Below, one piece after another: positions 24,481-33,307 of a stretch of 43,142 nt of DNA; within the stretch, counting starts at the first letter, position 1, and each line of letters begins with the position of its first letter. The notes under the pieces are model-generated. The model saw nothing but the letters and a program-made list of their open reading frames with translations. It made no database searches and was not told where the DNA came from. The position numbers and the translations under genes are program-made. The stretch comes from an uncultured Ruminobacter sp. (GTDB lineage: Bacteria; Pseudomonadota; Gammaproteobacteria; Enterobacterales; Succinivibrionaceae): positions 1 to 43,142 of the forward strand of contig CACYPY010000016.1 of the NCBI GenBank assembly GCA_902776415.1, given 5' to 3'.

Positions 24481-25974
24481 CTATTTGTAAAACGCCTGCA
24501 CTGCCTGATAAAGGCTGTAAATGTCGTACTTGGCGGCCAGCTCGAAGGGCGAATGCATGGCGAGAATGGGAACTCCCAGATCCACCACGCTGATATCGAA
24601 GCGGGCGATGTAGAGTGCCACGGTACCGCCGCCTCCGGCGTCCACGGCACCAAGTTCTCCGATCTGCCAGGTTACGTTATGCTTGCTGAAGATACGGGAA
24701 ACCATGGACATAAGCTCGGCACTGGCGTCGTTGCTGCCGGACTTGCCCCGGGCTCCGGTGTACTTGGTAAGCACGCAGCCGTGGTTGATTTTGCAGCTGT
24801 TCTCTTCGTCATAAACGCTGGCAAAATTCGGGTCGAAGGCGGCACCCACATCGGTGGACAGTGCGTTGGAGGCTCTTAATATGGTGTTCACGTCTCCGTG
24901 ACAGACCTCCGCCAGATCCTCAATGAAGTGCAGCATGAAATCAGAACTCATCCCGGTGGGACCGTAGGATCCGATCTCCTCCTTGTCCGCAAAAACGGTG
25001 AGAGTCGTGTATTCCGGCTTTTTGGCTTCCAGTTCGGCCCTGAATGCTCCGAAGGCGCATACCCGGTCATCCTGGCCGTAGGAGCCGATAAGGCTTCTGT
25101 CCAGACCGACCTCTCTGGCCTTCTGTGCCGGTACCAGCGAAAGCTCCGCGGTCAGGAGATCCCGTTCGGTGAAGCCGTACTTTTCATTAAGAAGTCTGAG
25201 AAGATTCAGTTTAACGGCATCTTTGACACAGTCCTCGCTGTCCCTCTTATCTTCCTTTTTGTCTTCCTTTTTGTCATCCTTCCTGCCGTCATCCCTGTCG
25301 GAGCGGTAAGGCAGGGTGGCACCGATGGCCCTGAGCATCTCGCCCTTGATGCCATCCTTAAGCTTGAGTTCGTTCTGCATCTGCCCGAGATGCGGCAAAA
25401 GGTCGGTGATATAGAATACCGGATCCTCGGGATCCTCGCCGATATTCACGGTAACCATGGTGCCGTCATCTTTGGCCACCACGCCGTGGAGCGCCAGGGG
25501 GATGGTAACCCACTGGTATTTTCTGATGCCGCCGTAGTAATGGGTCTTCAGGTAGGCGATTTCATTCCTTTCGGAAACCGGGAATGGCTTGAGATCCAGC
25601 CGCGGGGAATCCACATGGGAAACCGTGATCCGGAGACCTTCGTTCAGCGGCTTTTTGCCGATGGTGCACATGACAAGCGCCTTGTTCCGGTTGACAAAGA
25701 ACAGCTTGTCTCCGGGGGCCGGAGCCTTTTTGCCGGAGGTTTCGGCTTTACCGGATGGGGCGGTATAGTCAGACTTGCGGAATTCCCGGTAGCCGTGCTT
25801 TTCGAGAAAGCTTCCGGCATAGGTTACAAACTCGCGTTCCGTCTTGCAGCTGTCCAGATATTTGCGGTATTCGGCAGCAAAATCGTTCACTGCCTTTTCG
25901 GTAATCTTTTTGTTCGAGAAGGCTGTCGGAAATTTCCAGGTCAGTTCCTTCTGAAGTTTTTTGGCGTTGCTCAT
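24481..25974 (-). CDS. M18-family metalloaminopeptidase
   Basis: A 497-residue cytoplasmic aminopeptidase of family M18. ATG 25974 follows AGGAG. Visible signatures: ITVSHVDSPRLDLKP (first zinc-ligand His/Asp), TVFADKEEIGSYGPTG (catalytic Glu pair), LSTDVGAAFDP, and the C-terminal AMHSPFELAAKYD, containing a metal-ligand His. These enzymes are large oligomers that release N-terminal, often acidic or hydrophobic, residues from peptides. A Lys/Asp/Glu-rich loop (DDKKEDKKEDKRD, ~230-250), encoded by a 12-bp repeat, is unusual. It is divergent from the cas6 region and convergent with the deaminase gene. Confidence 0.92.
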   Translation of the reverse strand: MSNAKKLQKELTWKFPTAFSNKKITEKAVNDFAAEYRKYLDSCKTEREFVTYAGSFLEKHGYREFRKSDYTAPSGKAETSGKKAPAPGDKLFFVNRNKALVMCTIGKKPLNEGLRITVSHVDSPRLDLKPFPVSERNEIAYLKTHYYGGIRKYQWVTIPLALHGVVAKDDGTMVTVNIGEDPEDPVFYITDLLPHLGQMQNELKLKDGIKGEMLRAIGATLPYRSDRDDGRKDDKKEDKKEDKRDSEDCVKDAVKLNLLRLLNEKYGFTERDLLTAELSLVPAQKAREVGLDRSLIGSYGQDDRVCAFGAFRAELEAKKPEYTTLTVFADKEEIGSYGPTGMSSDFMLHFIEDLAEVCHGDVNTILRASNALSTDVGAAFDPNFASVYDEENSCKINHGCVLTKYTGARGKSGSNDASAELMSMVSRIFSKHNVTWQIGELGAVDAGGGGTVALYIARFDISVVDLGVPILAMHSPFELAAKYDIYSLYQAVQAFYK

Positions 25975-26196
25975 AAAATAGGATCTCCTGAAGCAAAGTG
26001 GCTGTGTGCCATTATGGAAAATAATGCCGATGCTGTCCGAAATCAAGCCTTAACGCTTAAAAACTGCTGAAATCACGGAACGGATTCCATGTTTTCAGGA
26101 GGCTTTGTGCTATATTTGACAGTGCGGTGCCGTCAGGGGCGGTACAGAAGAACCGGAAATACCCGGCGCATTGCAGGATAAACGAAGGAGTCAAAC

Positions 26197-26340
26197 ATGA
26201 TTACTGCTGCCGGCAGAGTTCCCAGGAGCGGAGAGCGGTTCCCGGAAAAAAACGTTCATGGTCGGAAAATCCGCTGCCGGAGAATACGTCATTTGGTAAC
26301 AGCTGCCTTCGGGAACATGCGGAGCAGTATCCGGACATGA
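26197..26340 (+). CDS. Small ORF coupled to cas6 (possible leader peptide)
   Basis: A 47-residue basic frame (MITAAGRVPRSGERFPEKN...) with a strong GAAGGAG ribosome-binding site. Its TGA (26338-26340) overlaps the best start of the Cas6-family gene as ATGA. The cas6 start itself has only a weak, distant ribosome-binding site, so cas6 is probably translated by ribosomes ending this frame. It may be a leader peptide with no function of its own. Alternatively it is a frameshifted N-terminal extension, but the known Cas6 fold starts at the downstream ATG. Confidence 0.5.
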   Translation: MITAAGRVPRSGERFPEKNVHGRKIRCRRIRHLVTAAFGNMRSSIRT

Positions 26341-27329
26341 TATTCTGGGTTCCTGTCAGCGAGTTTATCCTGGAGTTTGTGTCCCGTGAAGAGATCAGAT
26401 TTCCCGGAATGGCCGGAAGCTCCTTTCGGGGAGTGTTCGGGCATTGTCTCAGAAAAGAGTGCTGTGTTACCGGACAGCAGGAATGCAGCAGGTGTCAGAT
26501 ACTGGGAGTCTGTCCCTATAATATAATTTTTGAGAGGGCGGTTCCTGCTGACGGTGATACCGTCATCCGGGACGATACAGCCAAGCCCTATATCTTTGAG
26601 ACAGTCAATCTCAGCAATCAGACCTCCGGCATCGGGGAACGCTTTTCCATCAGGGTGAAGCTGTTCGGGGTGGAATCCTCCTACATGAAGTACATCATAA
26701 ACGCCATGGCGGCGGCCGGAAAGAGGGGCGTCGGTGCTGACAGAAGGCATTTTCGTCTGGTAAGGGCGGTTCAGGTTTATGCGAACGGACTTACCACTGT
26801 TTACCGGGAGAAGGAGCCGCGGTTCTTTGATCTCCGGGACTTTTTTATGCGCCTTGAATGTCCGGACAGCGCCGGCGAAATACAGGTGATCATTCCGGAG
26901 AACATGGCTCTTATTCTGAAGCAGCGGCATTCCTGCGGCGGCAAAAGAGGGGTGGCCATTCTTCCGGAGGATTTCACGGCCAGAAAGTTTCTGACCACGG
27001 CGGTAAGAAGAACCCTCAGTCTTTATGAGCACTACCGGCAGAAGAAAAAAACACCGGTTATGCTGCCGTTCCGGACTCTTCCGGAGGAAAGACTCCGGGA
27101 GCTGGCCTCCGGCATCGAGCTTTGCGATGCGGCGATTTTTCCGAGAATCTGTACCAGGTATTCCAACCGCTCCTGCCAGAAAACCAGTCTTACGGGATTT
27201 TACGGGAGTTTTACCCTGAGGGGGGATCTGACCCCGTTCCTCCCGTATATCTGGTTCTGCGCGGTCTGCCATCTGGGAAGCTACAGCATTATGGGGCTGG
27301 GCGGGTATGCGGTGCGGGTGATCCGGTAG
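26337..27329 (+). CDS. cas6: Solitary Cas6-family (RAMP) CRISPR RNA endoribonuclease
   Basis: A 330-residue protein of the PF10040-type Cas6 group, which cuts CRISPR precursor RNA inside the repeat. The start MIFWVPVSEFILEF matches the first RAMP strand. SSFRGVFGHCLRKE is the conserved helix, followed by a Cys cluster (C50, C53, C59 and CPYNIIFE) typical of this clade. Mid-protein GVGADRRHFRLVRAV and the C-terminal glycine-rich loop HLGSYSIMGLGGYAV are the RAMP hallmarks. No other cas gene and no repeat array occur in the window. It is convergent with the helicase gene, 70 bp away. It may serve an array elsewhere in the genome, or have a separate RNA-processing role. Confidence 0.85.
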   Translation: MIFWVPVSEFILEFVSREEIRFPGMAGSSFRGVFGHCLRKECCVTGQQECSRCQILGVCPYNIIFERAVPADGDTVIRDDTAKPYIFETVNLSNQTSGIGERFSIRVKLFGVESSYMKYIINAMAAAGKRGVGADRRHFRLVRAVQVYANGLTTVYREKEPRFFDLRDFFMRLECPDSAGEIQVIIPENMALILKQRHSCGGKRGVAILPEDFTARKFLTTAVRRTLSLYEHYRQKKKTPVMLPFRTLPEERLRELASGIELCDAAIFPRICTRYSNRSCQKTSLTGFYGSFTLRGDLTPFLPYIWFCAVCHLGSYSIMGLGGYAVRVIR

Positions 27330-27399
27330 GTGTGTCCTGAGAGTCCGGAGTTTGCCCGTAGCGATCCTGCGGGGGCCGATGTTCTCGTTTTCCCGGTTT

Positions 27400-29829
27400 T
27401 CAGTCATCTCCGGGGATACCTGCGCTGGCATCGTAGCGGCGCCTCAGGTATTCCAGAGTCCGGTATTTCAGGATATCCCGGAAATGCTCCCGGAACGCCG
27501 GATTCCCGGACACCTCACGGATTTCCTCGCAGAGACTCAGGGTTCCGGGCACCGGCTGCCGGAAAAACCGGAATTCGGTTTTCAGAAGGAATCTCACCGG
27601 CATTTTCATAATCAGGTTCAGGTGCCAGGAGTCCGGGATATTCAGGAACTTTTCATAGGTCATGTCCGGTTTCAGATCCTTCCAGTTGCCGTTTTTCCGG
27701 AAAAAATCCTTCCATGCCGAGAGAAGCTCCCGGGGGCCGGCCTGCATTCTTATGCCGTCTTCCGACAGAAAGGCGCCAAGCACCGGCATTTTATATACTT
27801 TGGTCATGGCGGTGGTTTCCAGCATGTTCAGAAAATCGGACCCGGAGCCTGCGAGGATTTCCTCCTCTTCAGGGGTGAGGTCTCCGGCATCCCCGAGAAA
27901 GTCCAGAAAGTGTCGGAATATATTGTTATCCGGTCGTTTCAGAATCAGCCGGTAGAGGGCATCATCCATGCAGCCGAAGAGATCGGATCGCAGGGGGCGT
28001 TTCCCGAGAAGATCCCGGATACGGCGGTATTCCCCGAGAACCCGTTCCCGCACGGTCAGCTGCTTTTTCTCCATTTCCTCGAAGAGACTGATAAGCCGGA
28101 GGTCAAAATCGGCCTGGCACCCCTCCGGAAGGTCCGCAGGGCCGAAACCGTTCCGGCGGCGGCCGGACTTGCCCTCGGAGAGAATGCTGATGACCCGGCC
28201 GGCCTTTTCATAGTTGCCGATAAAGTCCAGAACCGTGAGATATTCCTTGTTCCGGGACAGCCGGAGCCCCCGGCCCAGCTGCTGCAGAAAAACCACCGGG
28301 GATTCCGTGGGCCGGAGAAACATTACCATGTCCAGTGCCGCGATATCCACGCCCTCGTTAAACATGTCCACGGAGAAAATCACCCGGATTTCCTTTCTGA
28401 GCAGTTTTTCGACGGCGATATCCCGCTTTTCCGAATAATCTCCGCCGTCCCCGCTGTATACGGCACGGGAAGGGACGCCTCTTTTTGAAAACTCCCGGGC
28501 CATTTCCTCGGCATGCTCCCGGGAACAGCAGAAGCCCAGGGCCCGTTCGGAGCCGTGCTTCCGGTAGTGTCCGAATATCAGGTCATGCCGGCGGACGTTT
28601 CCAATGTAGGATTTGCTGAGCTCTCCGCTGTCATAGCGGCCGTTCACGAGCCGGAGTCCGGAGTAGTCGGTATCGTCGTAGATTCCGAAATATCTGAACG
28701 GGGCCAGATAGCCGCGGTTTATGGCCGTGAAGAGAGATATCCGGAAGGGAACGTTGTAATCGAAAATCCCGAAGATGCTTCTGCCGTCCAGCCGATCCGG
28801 GGTGGCGGTAAGTCCCAGAAGGAAACGGGGGCGGAAGTAGCGGATTATCTTCTGGTACTGACCGGCCACACCGTGATGAATTTCGTCCAGAACTATGTAG
28901 TCGAAGCGGTCCGGGGCAAAGTACCGGGAATTAAGATACCGGTCATTTCCGAGAGTGGCCACGGAGGCCATGATTACCGGACATGCCGTGTTTTTCTCAG
29001 AAGCTCCGAAGAATCCGACGGCATCGGATTTCCGGATGACTGAAAACGTTCGGGCGGCATTTTTCAGAATTTCGTCCCGGTGAGCCACAAAAAGCACGGT
29101 TCCGAACTTCATGGAATCAAAGGCGGCCAAAGCTGTCTTTCCGACTCCGGTGGCGGCGATGACCAGTCCCCGGTCATTGCCTTCGGATCGGTTTTTTTCC
29201 AGGGCATACAGCGCTTCAATCTGGGCATTGCGCGGAATAAACACCGGGCTTATGTTATCCCGGCATTCGGAAGAAGCTTCTTCGTCTTCATAGCAAGTCA
29301 GGGTTTTCAGGGCCTCGGGACGGTGCCAGCCGGAGGCGTAGGCTTCGAGAGCGGCATCATCAAGAGCTGTGGCGTGACAGCAGAACAGATTCTCGAAGGT
29401 CCGGAAGAACTTGGTGTAGCCTGCTTCATCGCTTACGCTGCTGAATCGATAATTCCATTCGATTCCTGATGTCAGGGCACTCCTCGAGATGTTGGAGGAT
29501 CCCACAAAGATTTCGCTCAGGCTTCCGTAATGAAAAATGTAGGCCTTGGGATGAAAGGAACGTTTCTCGGTGTAGAGGCGGAGATCAATCCGGGAGCCCA
29601 GTTCAGACTTCAGAAGGTACAGCGCGGATGGCTGGGTGATGTTCAGATAGGTGCCGGTCAATAGCCGGATCGGAACACCGCGATCGGCCGCTGTCTTCAG
29701 ATCCGGGAGCAGCATTCTGACGCCGGATTCCATCAGAAAGGAGAATTCCCGGAGCCGGCCAAGAAGGTATTCCCCGGAAATACTGCCGCCGGTTGTAACG
29801 GAGGCGACGGTTCCGGGGGACCCGGACAT
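27400..29829 (-). CDS. PLD-nuclease-like and SF2 DEAD/DEAH helicase fusion
   Basis: A 809-residue protein, probably a nucleic-acid defence or repair motor. N-terminal phospholipase-D-like domain: HPKAYIF (H93, K95) followed by VGSSNISRSAL, the single HxK...GS.N motif of PLD nucleases. SF2 helicase core: Walker A AATGVGKT (~225-232), DEIH box (~315-318), GLTATPDR, and motif VI QQLGRGLRLSR. A helical C-terminus of ~270 residues follows; it resembles proteins carrying DUF3427 but seems shorter, so DUF3427 itself may be absent. ATG 29829 is chosen because it forms TGATG with the stop of the upstream methyltransferase gene; a start at 29859 is possible. Substrate unknown. Confidence 0.85.
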   Translation of the reverse strand: MSGSPGTVASVTTGGSISGEYLLGRLREFSFLMESGVRMLLPDLKTAADRGVPIRLLTGTYLNITQPSALYLLKSELGSRIDLRLYTEKRSFHPKAYIFHYGSLSEIFVGSSNISRSALTSGIEWNYRFSSVSDEAGYTKFFRTFENLFCCHATALDDAALEAYASGWHRPEALKTLTCYEDEEASSECRDNISPVFIPRNAQIEALYALEKNRSEGNDRGLVIAATGVGKTALAAFDSMKFGTVLFVAHRDEILKNAARTFSVIRKSDAVGFFGASEKNTACPVIMASVATLGNDRYLNSRYFAPDRFDYIVLDEIHHGVAGQYQKIIRYFRPRFLLGLTATPDRLDGRSIFGIFDYNVPFRISLFTAINRGYLAPFRYFGIYDDTDYSGLRLVNGRYDSGELSKSYIGNVRRHDLIFGHYRKHGSERALGFCCSREHAEEMAREFSKRGVPSRAVYSGDGGDYSEKRDIAVEKLLRKEIRVIFSVDMFNEGVDIAALDMVMFLRPTESPVVFLQQLGRGLRLSRNKEYLTVLDFIGNYEKAGRVISILSEGKSGRRRNGFGPADLPEGCQADFDLRLISLFEEMEKKQLTVRERVLGEYRRIRDLLGKRPLRSDLFGCMDDALYRLILKRPDNNIFRHFLDFLGDAGDLTPEEEEILAGSGSDFLNMLETTAMTKVYKMPVLGAFLSEDGIRMQAGPRELLSAWKDFFRKNGNWKDLKPDMTYEKFLNIPDSWHLNLIMKMPVRFLLKTEFRFFRQPVPGTLSLCEEIREVSGNPAFREHFRDILKYRTLEYLRRRYDASAGIPGDD

Positions 29830-30419
29830 CAGTTTTTCCGCATCAGCAGATTGAGCCACTTTTCGTTTTCCCTCCCCGGACGGACATCGCTGCTTACCCG
29901 GGAATCCTCAATAATCATTCCGGAGTGTCCGGCGAGAAATTCCCTGAAGCTTCGGGCGGTAAAATCCGTAAAATATCTGCCGTTTCTCATTCCGGAAAAA
30001 GTTCCGTGTTTGAAGGAGGCGTACATTACGCCCCGGGGCCGGAGAGCCCGTTCCGCCTTCCCGAGTACCGGTCCCAGCTTTTCGGGAGGGAGATGCAAAA
30101 GCGAGGCGCAGGCCCAGATCCCGTCAAACTCGTTTTCATAATCCAGATTCTCGAAAAGCAGTGTCCTCACCTGAAGCCCGGTATTCCCGGAGGCGATGCG
30201 GCACATTTCGGGGGAGCCGTCCGTCGCGGTTACCCGAAATCCCCGTCTGAGAAAGTAAAGACTGTCCCGCCCGGCCCCGCAACCCAGGTCCAGAATGGCT
30301 GCTTCAGGAGGCAGCAGATTCAGAAAGCGGTCCTCTGTTTCTGAAAAATCAACGTCGAAGGTAGCTTCGGAAAACGCTTCGGCATTGACACGGTAATATT
30401 TCAAAGTGCTGTCGGTCAT
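29829..30419 (-). CDS. Class I SAM-dependent methyltransferase
   Basis: A 196-residue methyltransferase. It starts MTDSTLKYYRVNAEAF and has motif I ILDLGCGAGRDSLYFLRRG (~42-60), an acidic end of strand 2 (VTATDGSPEM), and a motif IV-like FDGIWACASLLHL. The plan resembles TehB/small-molecule methyltransferases rather than DNA methylases: no DPPY or PC motif is seen. The stop overlaps the helicase start (TGATG), so the two proteins are made in a coupled way and probably act together. The substrate cannot be read from the sequence. Confidence 0.85.
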   Translation of the reverse strand: MTDSTLKYYRVNAEAFSEATFDVDFSETEDRFLNLLPPEAAILDLGCGAGRDSLYFLRRGFRVTATDGSPEMCRIASGNTGLQVRTLLFENLDYENEFDGIWACASLLHLPPEKLGPVLGKAERALRPRGVMYASFKHGTFSGMRNGRYFTDFTARSFREFLAGHSGMIIEDSRVSSDVRPGRENEKWLNLLMRKN

Positions 30420-30805
30420 GACATTTCCGGGGTTCCTGCTTGAAAAAACATCTCTCCGGGAATTTTATCACAGCGCTTAAGAGAATAACGGGAGAAAGAT
30501 CCGATGCCGGCGGGAAAAATTTGCCGCAGTTCCGGAAAGTCCGGTTCCTTGTCTGTTTCCCGGATTTCGCGGTGAATCATGACTTCAGGATGCTTTTTTG
30601 GCGACAGACGGGAGGCCTCCTGATGTCCGGGATCGGGGACTCCGGTATTTTTTCTTAAAAACAGATCCTCTGTCCCAAAAATCATTTCTGCGGCTTTAAT
30701 TTCCGTAAATCTTCCCCCATTTAAAGAATATACTCATACTGACGGTGCCGGCCTAAAGGCAGGTGTCGTTCCTGAGCGGTGATTTTACAGGCGAGGACAG
30801 CAGAA
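30420..30805. other. Divergent intergenic region before the GTPase pair
   Basis: A 386-bp stretch between the divergent methyltransferase and GTPase genes. The part nearest the GTPase is AT-rich, with a -10-like TATACT at 30729-30734, about 72 bp before its start, but no matching -35. Toward the methyltransferase no promoter was recognised. No gene is supported. Confidence 0.4.
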
Positions 30806-31972
30806 ATGACAGAAAACAGTTCCGATACCGAATTTTCTGAAGAAGAAAGAGAGCAGATTGGCGATTTCGAGACTCTTTACAGCAAAGACGAATTTGCCGG
30901 CAAGTTCTGGACTGAGTTTAAGGATTTTGTTACCGGGCTTCCCAAGGCTTCCATCCTGGTGATGGGCGGCAGCGGTGCCGGAAAGAGCACCCTGGTGAAT
31001 CTGGTGTTCAACAGCGAGGTTGCCAGGAGCGGGGAAGGCCGTCCGGTAACTCAGGGGATTGACGAGTATCAGAACGATCTTGTTCATATCTATGACAGCC
31101 AGGGGTATGAGTTCGGTGCGGAAAACCAGAGGGAATATGAAAAACTCATTATGGAGTTCCTTGACAGGCATGAGCGTGAAGGGAATCCCGTGGATGTGTG
31201 CTGGTACTGCATCAGCGCGCCGGGTGCCCGGGTAGTGGAGACGGACATTAATATGATTTCCAGGCTGAACTCCCTGGGGAAGCCCGTGGCAGCGGTGCTT
31301 ACCCAGGTGGACCAGGCAACCGAGGATCAGTGTGCCGGGCTCAAATCCGAGATCCTTTCCCGGACCACTCTCAGAAGCGACGCCATGTTCGAATCCACCA
31401 CGGATTTCGGGATAGCGCTTCCCAGAGGGACCGACGAGCTTTATGAATGGACCCGGGATCGGCTTCCGGAATCCCGGAGAGCTTCCTTTATGGGCGCTGC
31501 CAGAAGGGATATGGATCGGAAGTCTGCCGATGTGGACAGTTTCCTTCTGAAGTATGCGGCCACCGCCTTCGGAATCGGGGCCGCTCCGATTCCGGTGCCC
31601 AGCGCCGCGGCCCTGATACCGCTCCAGATGAAGATGCTGTCGGAAATTGCCGTCAGATGGAACGTCCTTTCCATGGAACAGACGATGGGCACGCTGCTGA
31701 CCCAGATGGTGACGACCACCGTGGGAAGAACCGTTGCCGCCAGCCTGCTGAAACTGATTCCCGGAGCCGGACAGCTGGTGGGAGGCATTATAAACGGTTC
31801 TGTGGCCGGGGCCGTAACCTACGGAGTGGGCAAGGCCTTCAATTACGGCTGCTACCAGCTCCAGAAAAGTCAGCTGGACGGTTCGAATTTCAATTTCGAT
31901 GATTTTCTGAAAAACGAATTTGTGCAGATGGCCCTGAAAATGGCCATGTCGTTTAAGGATAAAAAGAAGTAG
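30806..31972 (+). CDS. GTPase with C-terminal membrane-type domain (first of pair)
   Basis: A 388-residue P-loop GTPase of the Era/YfjP/IRG-like superfamily. ATG 30806 follows GAGGA. G1 is GGSGAGKST (54-62), a G2-type Thr is in VTQG (82), G3 is DSQG (97-100), and G4 is TQVD (166-169), a departure from the usual (N/T)KxD that could alter nucleotide specificity. The C-terminal part (~255-375) is rich in Ala/Gly/Pro hydrophobic segments (AFGIGAAPIPVPSAAALIPL; LIPGAGQLVGGIINGSVAGA), as in DUF697-type domains that insert into or bind membranes. A second GTPase gene follows after a terminator-like hairpin. Confidence 0.85.
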   Translation: MTENSSDTEFSEEEREQIGDFETLYSKDEFAGKFWTEFKDFVTGLPKASILVMGGSGAGKSTLVNLVFNSEVARSGEGRPVTQGIDEYQNDLVHIYDSQGYEFGAENQREYEKLIMEFLDRHEREGNPVDVCWYCISAPGARVVETDINMISRLNSLGKPVAAVLTQVDQATEDQCAGLKSEILSRTTLRSDAMFESTTDFGIALPRGTDELYEWTRDRLPESRRASFMGAARRDMDRKSADVDSFLLKYAATAFGIGAAPIPVPSAAALIPLQMKMLSEIAVRWNVLSMEQTMGTLLTQMVTTTVGRTVAASLLKLIPGAGQLVGGIINGSVAGAVTYGVGKAFNYGCYQLQKSQLDGSNFNFDDFLKNEFVQMALKMAMSFKDKKK

Positions 31973-31995
31973 TCTGACAAAAGTCGTTACGGTCG

Positions 31996-32037
31996 GGGAC
32001 CGTTCCGGAACCGGGTTTCGGGGCGGTCTCTGTTTTT
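31996..32037 (+). terminator. Terminator or attenuator between the two GTPase genes
   Basis: GGGACCG (31996-32002) pairs with CGGTCTC (32024-32030; one G-T pair), followed by TGTTTTTG (five T at 32033-32037). It is 23 bp after the first GTPase stop and 56 bp before the second start, so the second gene may be expressed by read-through or from its own promoter. Confidence 0.5.
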
Positions 32038-32092
32038 GTGCGGGCCGCCGGAACAGGAGCGCCCGTTTCTGAAAGACTGACAGGAGACAATT

Positions 32093-33226
32093 ATGGGAGG
32101 AGATGCATCCGGCAGCGGCAATGGCGAAGAGATCACCAATGTTCTTCTTCTGGGAAAGACCGGAGTCGGAAAATCGGCTCTTCTTAACTGTCTTTTCGGG
32201 GACTCCGTTGTCAAATCCGGTTCCGGAGCGCCCGTTACCACCAAGGGAATTCATCCGCAGAGGCCGTTCAAATACGGCAGAATGATGATCCGCATCTATG
32301 ACAGCTGGGGACTGGAGCCCGGAGACAGCGACACCTGGAAGAGCATTATCGACAGGGAGATCGGCAAAACCCGCACTGCCAGCGTGGAAGAATGGTTTCA
32401 TACCATTATCTACTGCGTGGATGCCCAGAAAAGCCGTCTCGATGACTTTGAAATTAAAAAAATCATAAGACCGCTCCTGAATGAAGGCAACCAGATTGTG
32501 TTTGTGCTGACCAAGGCGGACATTGCCGGCGAGAGGAAGCTTAAGGCCGTCAGGGAGGTGATCACGAAGGAGTTTCCGGGAGTGATGATTTTTCCGGTGG
32601 GATCCGTGGAGGCAAAGCTCAGAAACGGCACGGTGAAGAAGCCGGAAGGAAGGGAGCCTTTGCTCCGGTATTTTGCGGTGAATCTCAGAAGGAATCTCAT
32701 GAACCAGTTCCTCAGAAATTCCGGAGATCTTGCGGAAAAATTTGTTTCTTCCGCGCACCTGCGGGCACTGGAAACGGTAAAAAAGGAGCTGGGCCTTTTG
32801 GGGACCGCCTCCTATCGTGACAGGTTCAGAAAATTTCTGGAGGATGCAATTTCCCGGGAATATCAGGAGGCCTCCCGGGCGCTTTTCGGAAAGATGACCC
32901 TGGATCTTCAGAAAATCAACCGGATCTCCTCCTCGGTGTTCGAGAATTTCAGAGGCGAGGTCATTTCCTTTGATGATGCGAAGCTTCCGGCCCTGGCGGA
33001 TGCGAACAGGGTGGCCGGAATGTTTCGGAGCAGGGATCTTCTGTTTCTGCTTCTGGGAGGTCCCGGAATGCTGGTTCTTTTCATAAGGAACCTTTTTCGG
33101 ACCAGGCATTATCTTCAGGAAGCCGAGAAACTTCTCGGGGAGGCGGATAAACGGCTTCTCGGGGAAAGCCGGCGGTTTCTGGAGGCGGTTCGGGAGCAGG
33201 AGAAATCCCGGTCCTGGGACGGCTGA
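32093..33226 (+). CDS. GTPase with helical domain and membrane segment (second of pair)
   Basis: A 377-residue GTPase; ATG 32093 with AGGAG six bases upstream. G1 is GKTGVGKS (21-28), the G2 region is PVTTKG (47-52), G3 is DSWG (70-73), and G4 is a canonical TKAD (140-143). After the GTPase domain (~1-195) comes a long helical region. One strongly hydrophobic hairpin or segment (DLLFLLLGGPGMLVLFIRNLF, ~304-324) interrupts two helical stretches, an arrangement similar in plan to dynamin-like or immunity-related GTPases. It is related to but not a close copy of the upstream GTPase. A membrane-remodelling or sensing role is a reasonable guess only. Confidence 0.85.
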   Translation: MGGDASGSGNGEEITNVLLLGKTGVGKSALLNCLFGDSVVKSGSGAPVTTKGIHPQRPFKYGRMMIRIYDSWGLEPGDSDTWKSIIDREIGKTRTASVEEWFHTIIYCVDAQKSRLDDFEIKKIIRPLLNEGNQIVFVLTKADIAGERKLKAVREVITKEFPGVMIFPVGSVEAKLRNGTVKKPEGREPLLRYFAVNLRRNLMNQFLRNSGDLAEKFVSSAHLRALETVKKELGLLGTASYRDRFRKFLEDAISREYQEASRALFGKMTLDLQKINRISSSVFENFRGEVISFDDAKLPALADANRVAGMFRSRDLLFLLLGGPGMLVLFIRNLFRTRHYLQEAEKLLGEADKRLLGESRRFLEAVREQEKSRSWDG

Positions 33227-33307
33227 TGCCCCGGGGACTGAGACCCTGTGATTATCGGGAAATGGTTGTTCAGAAAAGCCCTCCTGATTTACAATACGCC
33301 TGACGCA

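Noticed and set aside
26098..27400. A CRISPR array next to cas6
   Set aside because: No direct repeats of 24-40 bp with regular spacers were found there or elsewhere; the only regular array (42661-42710) has 10-bp units without spacers.
30785..33109. 774-codon minus-strand frame across both GTPase genes
   Set aside because: Striking length, but antisense to two GTPases with intact G motifs. Its translation is rich in His, Gly, Arg and Pro without domains, as expected from reverse-complement codon bias.
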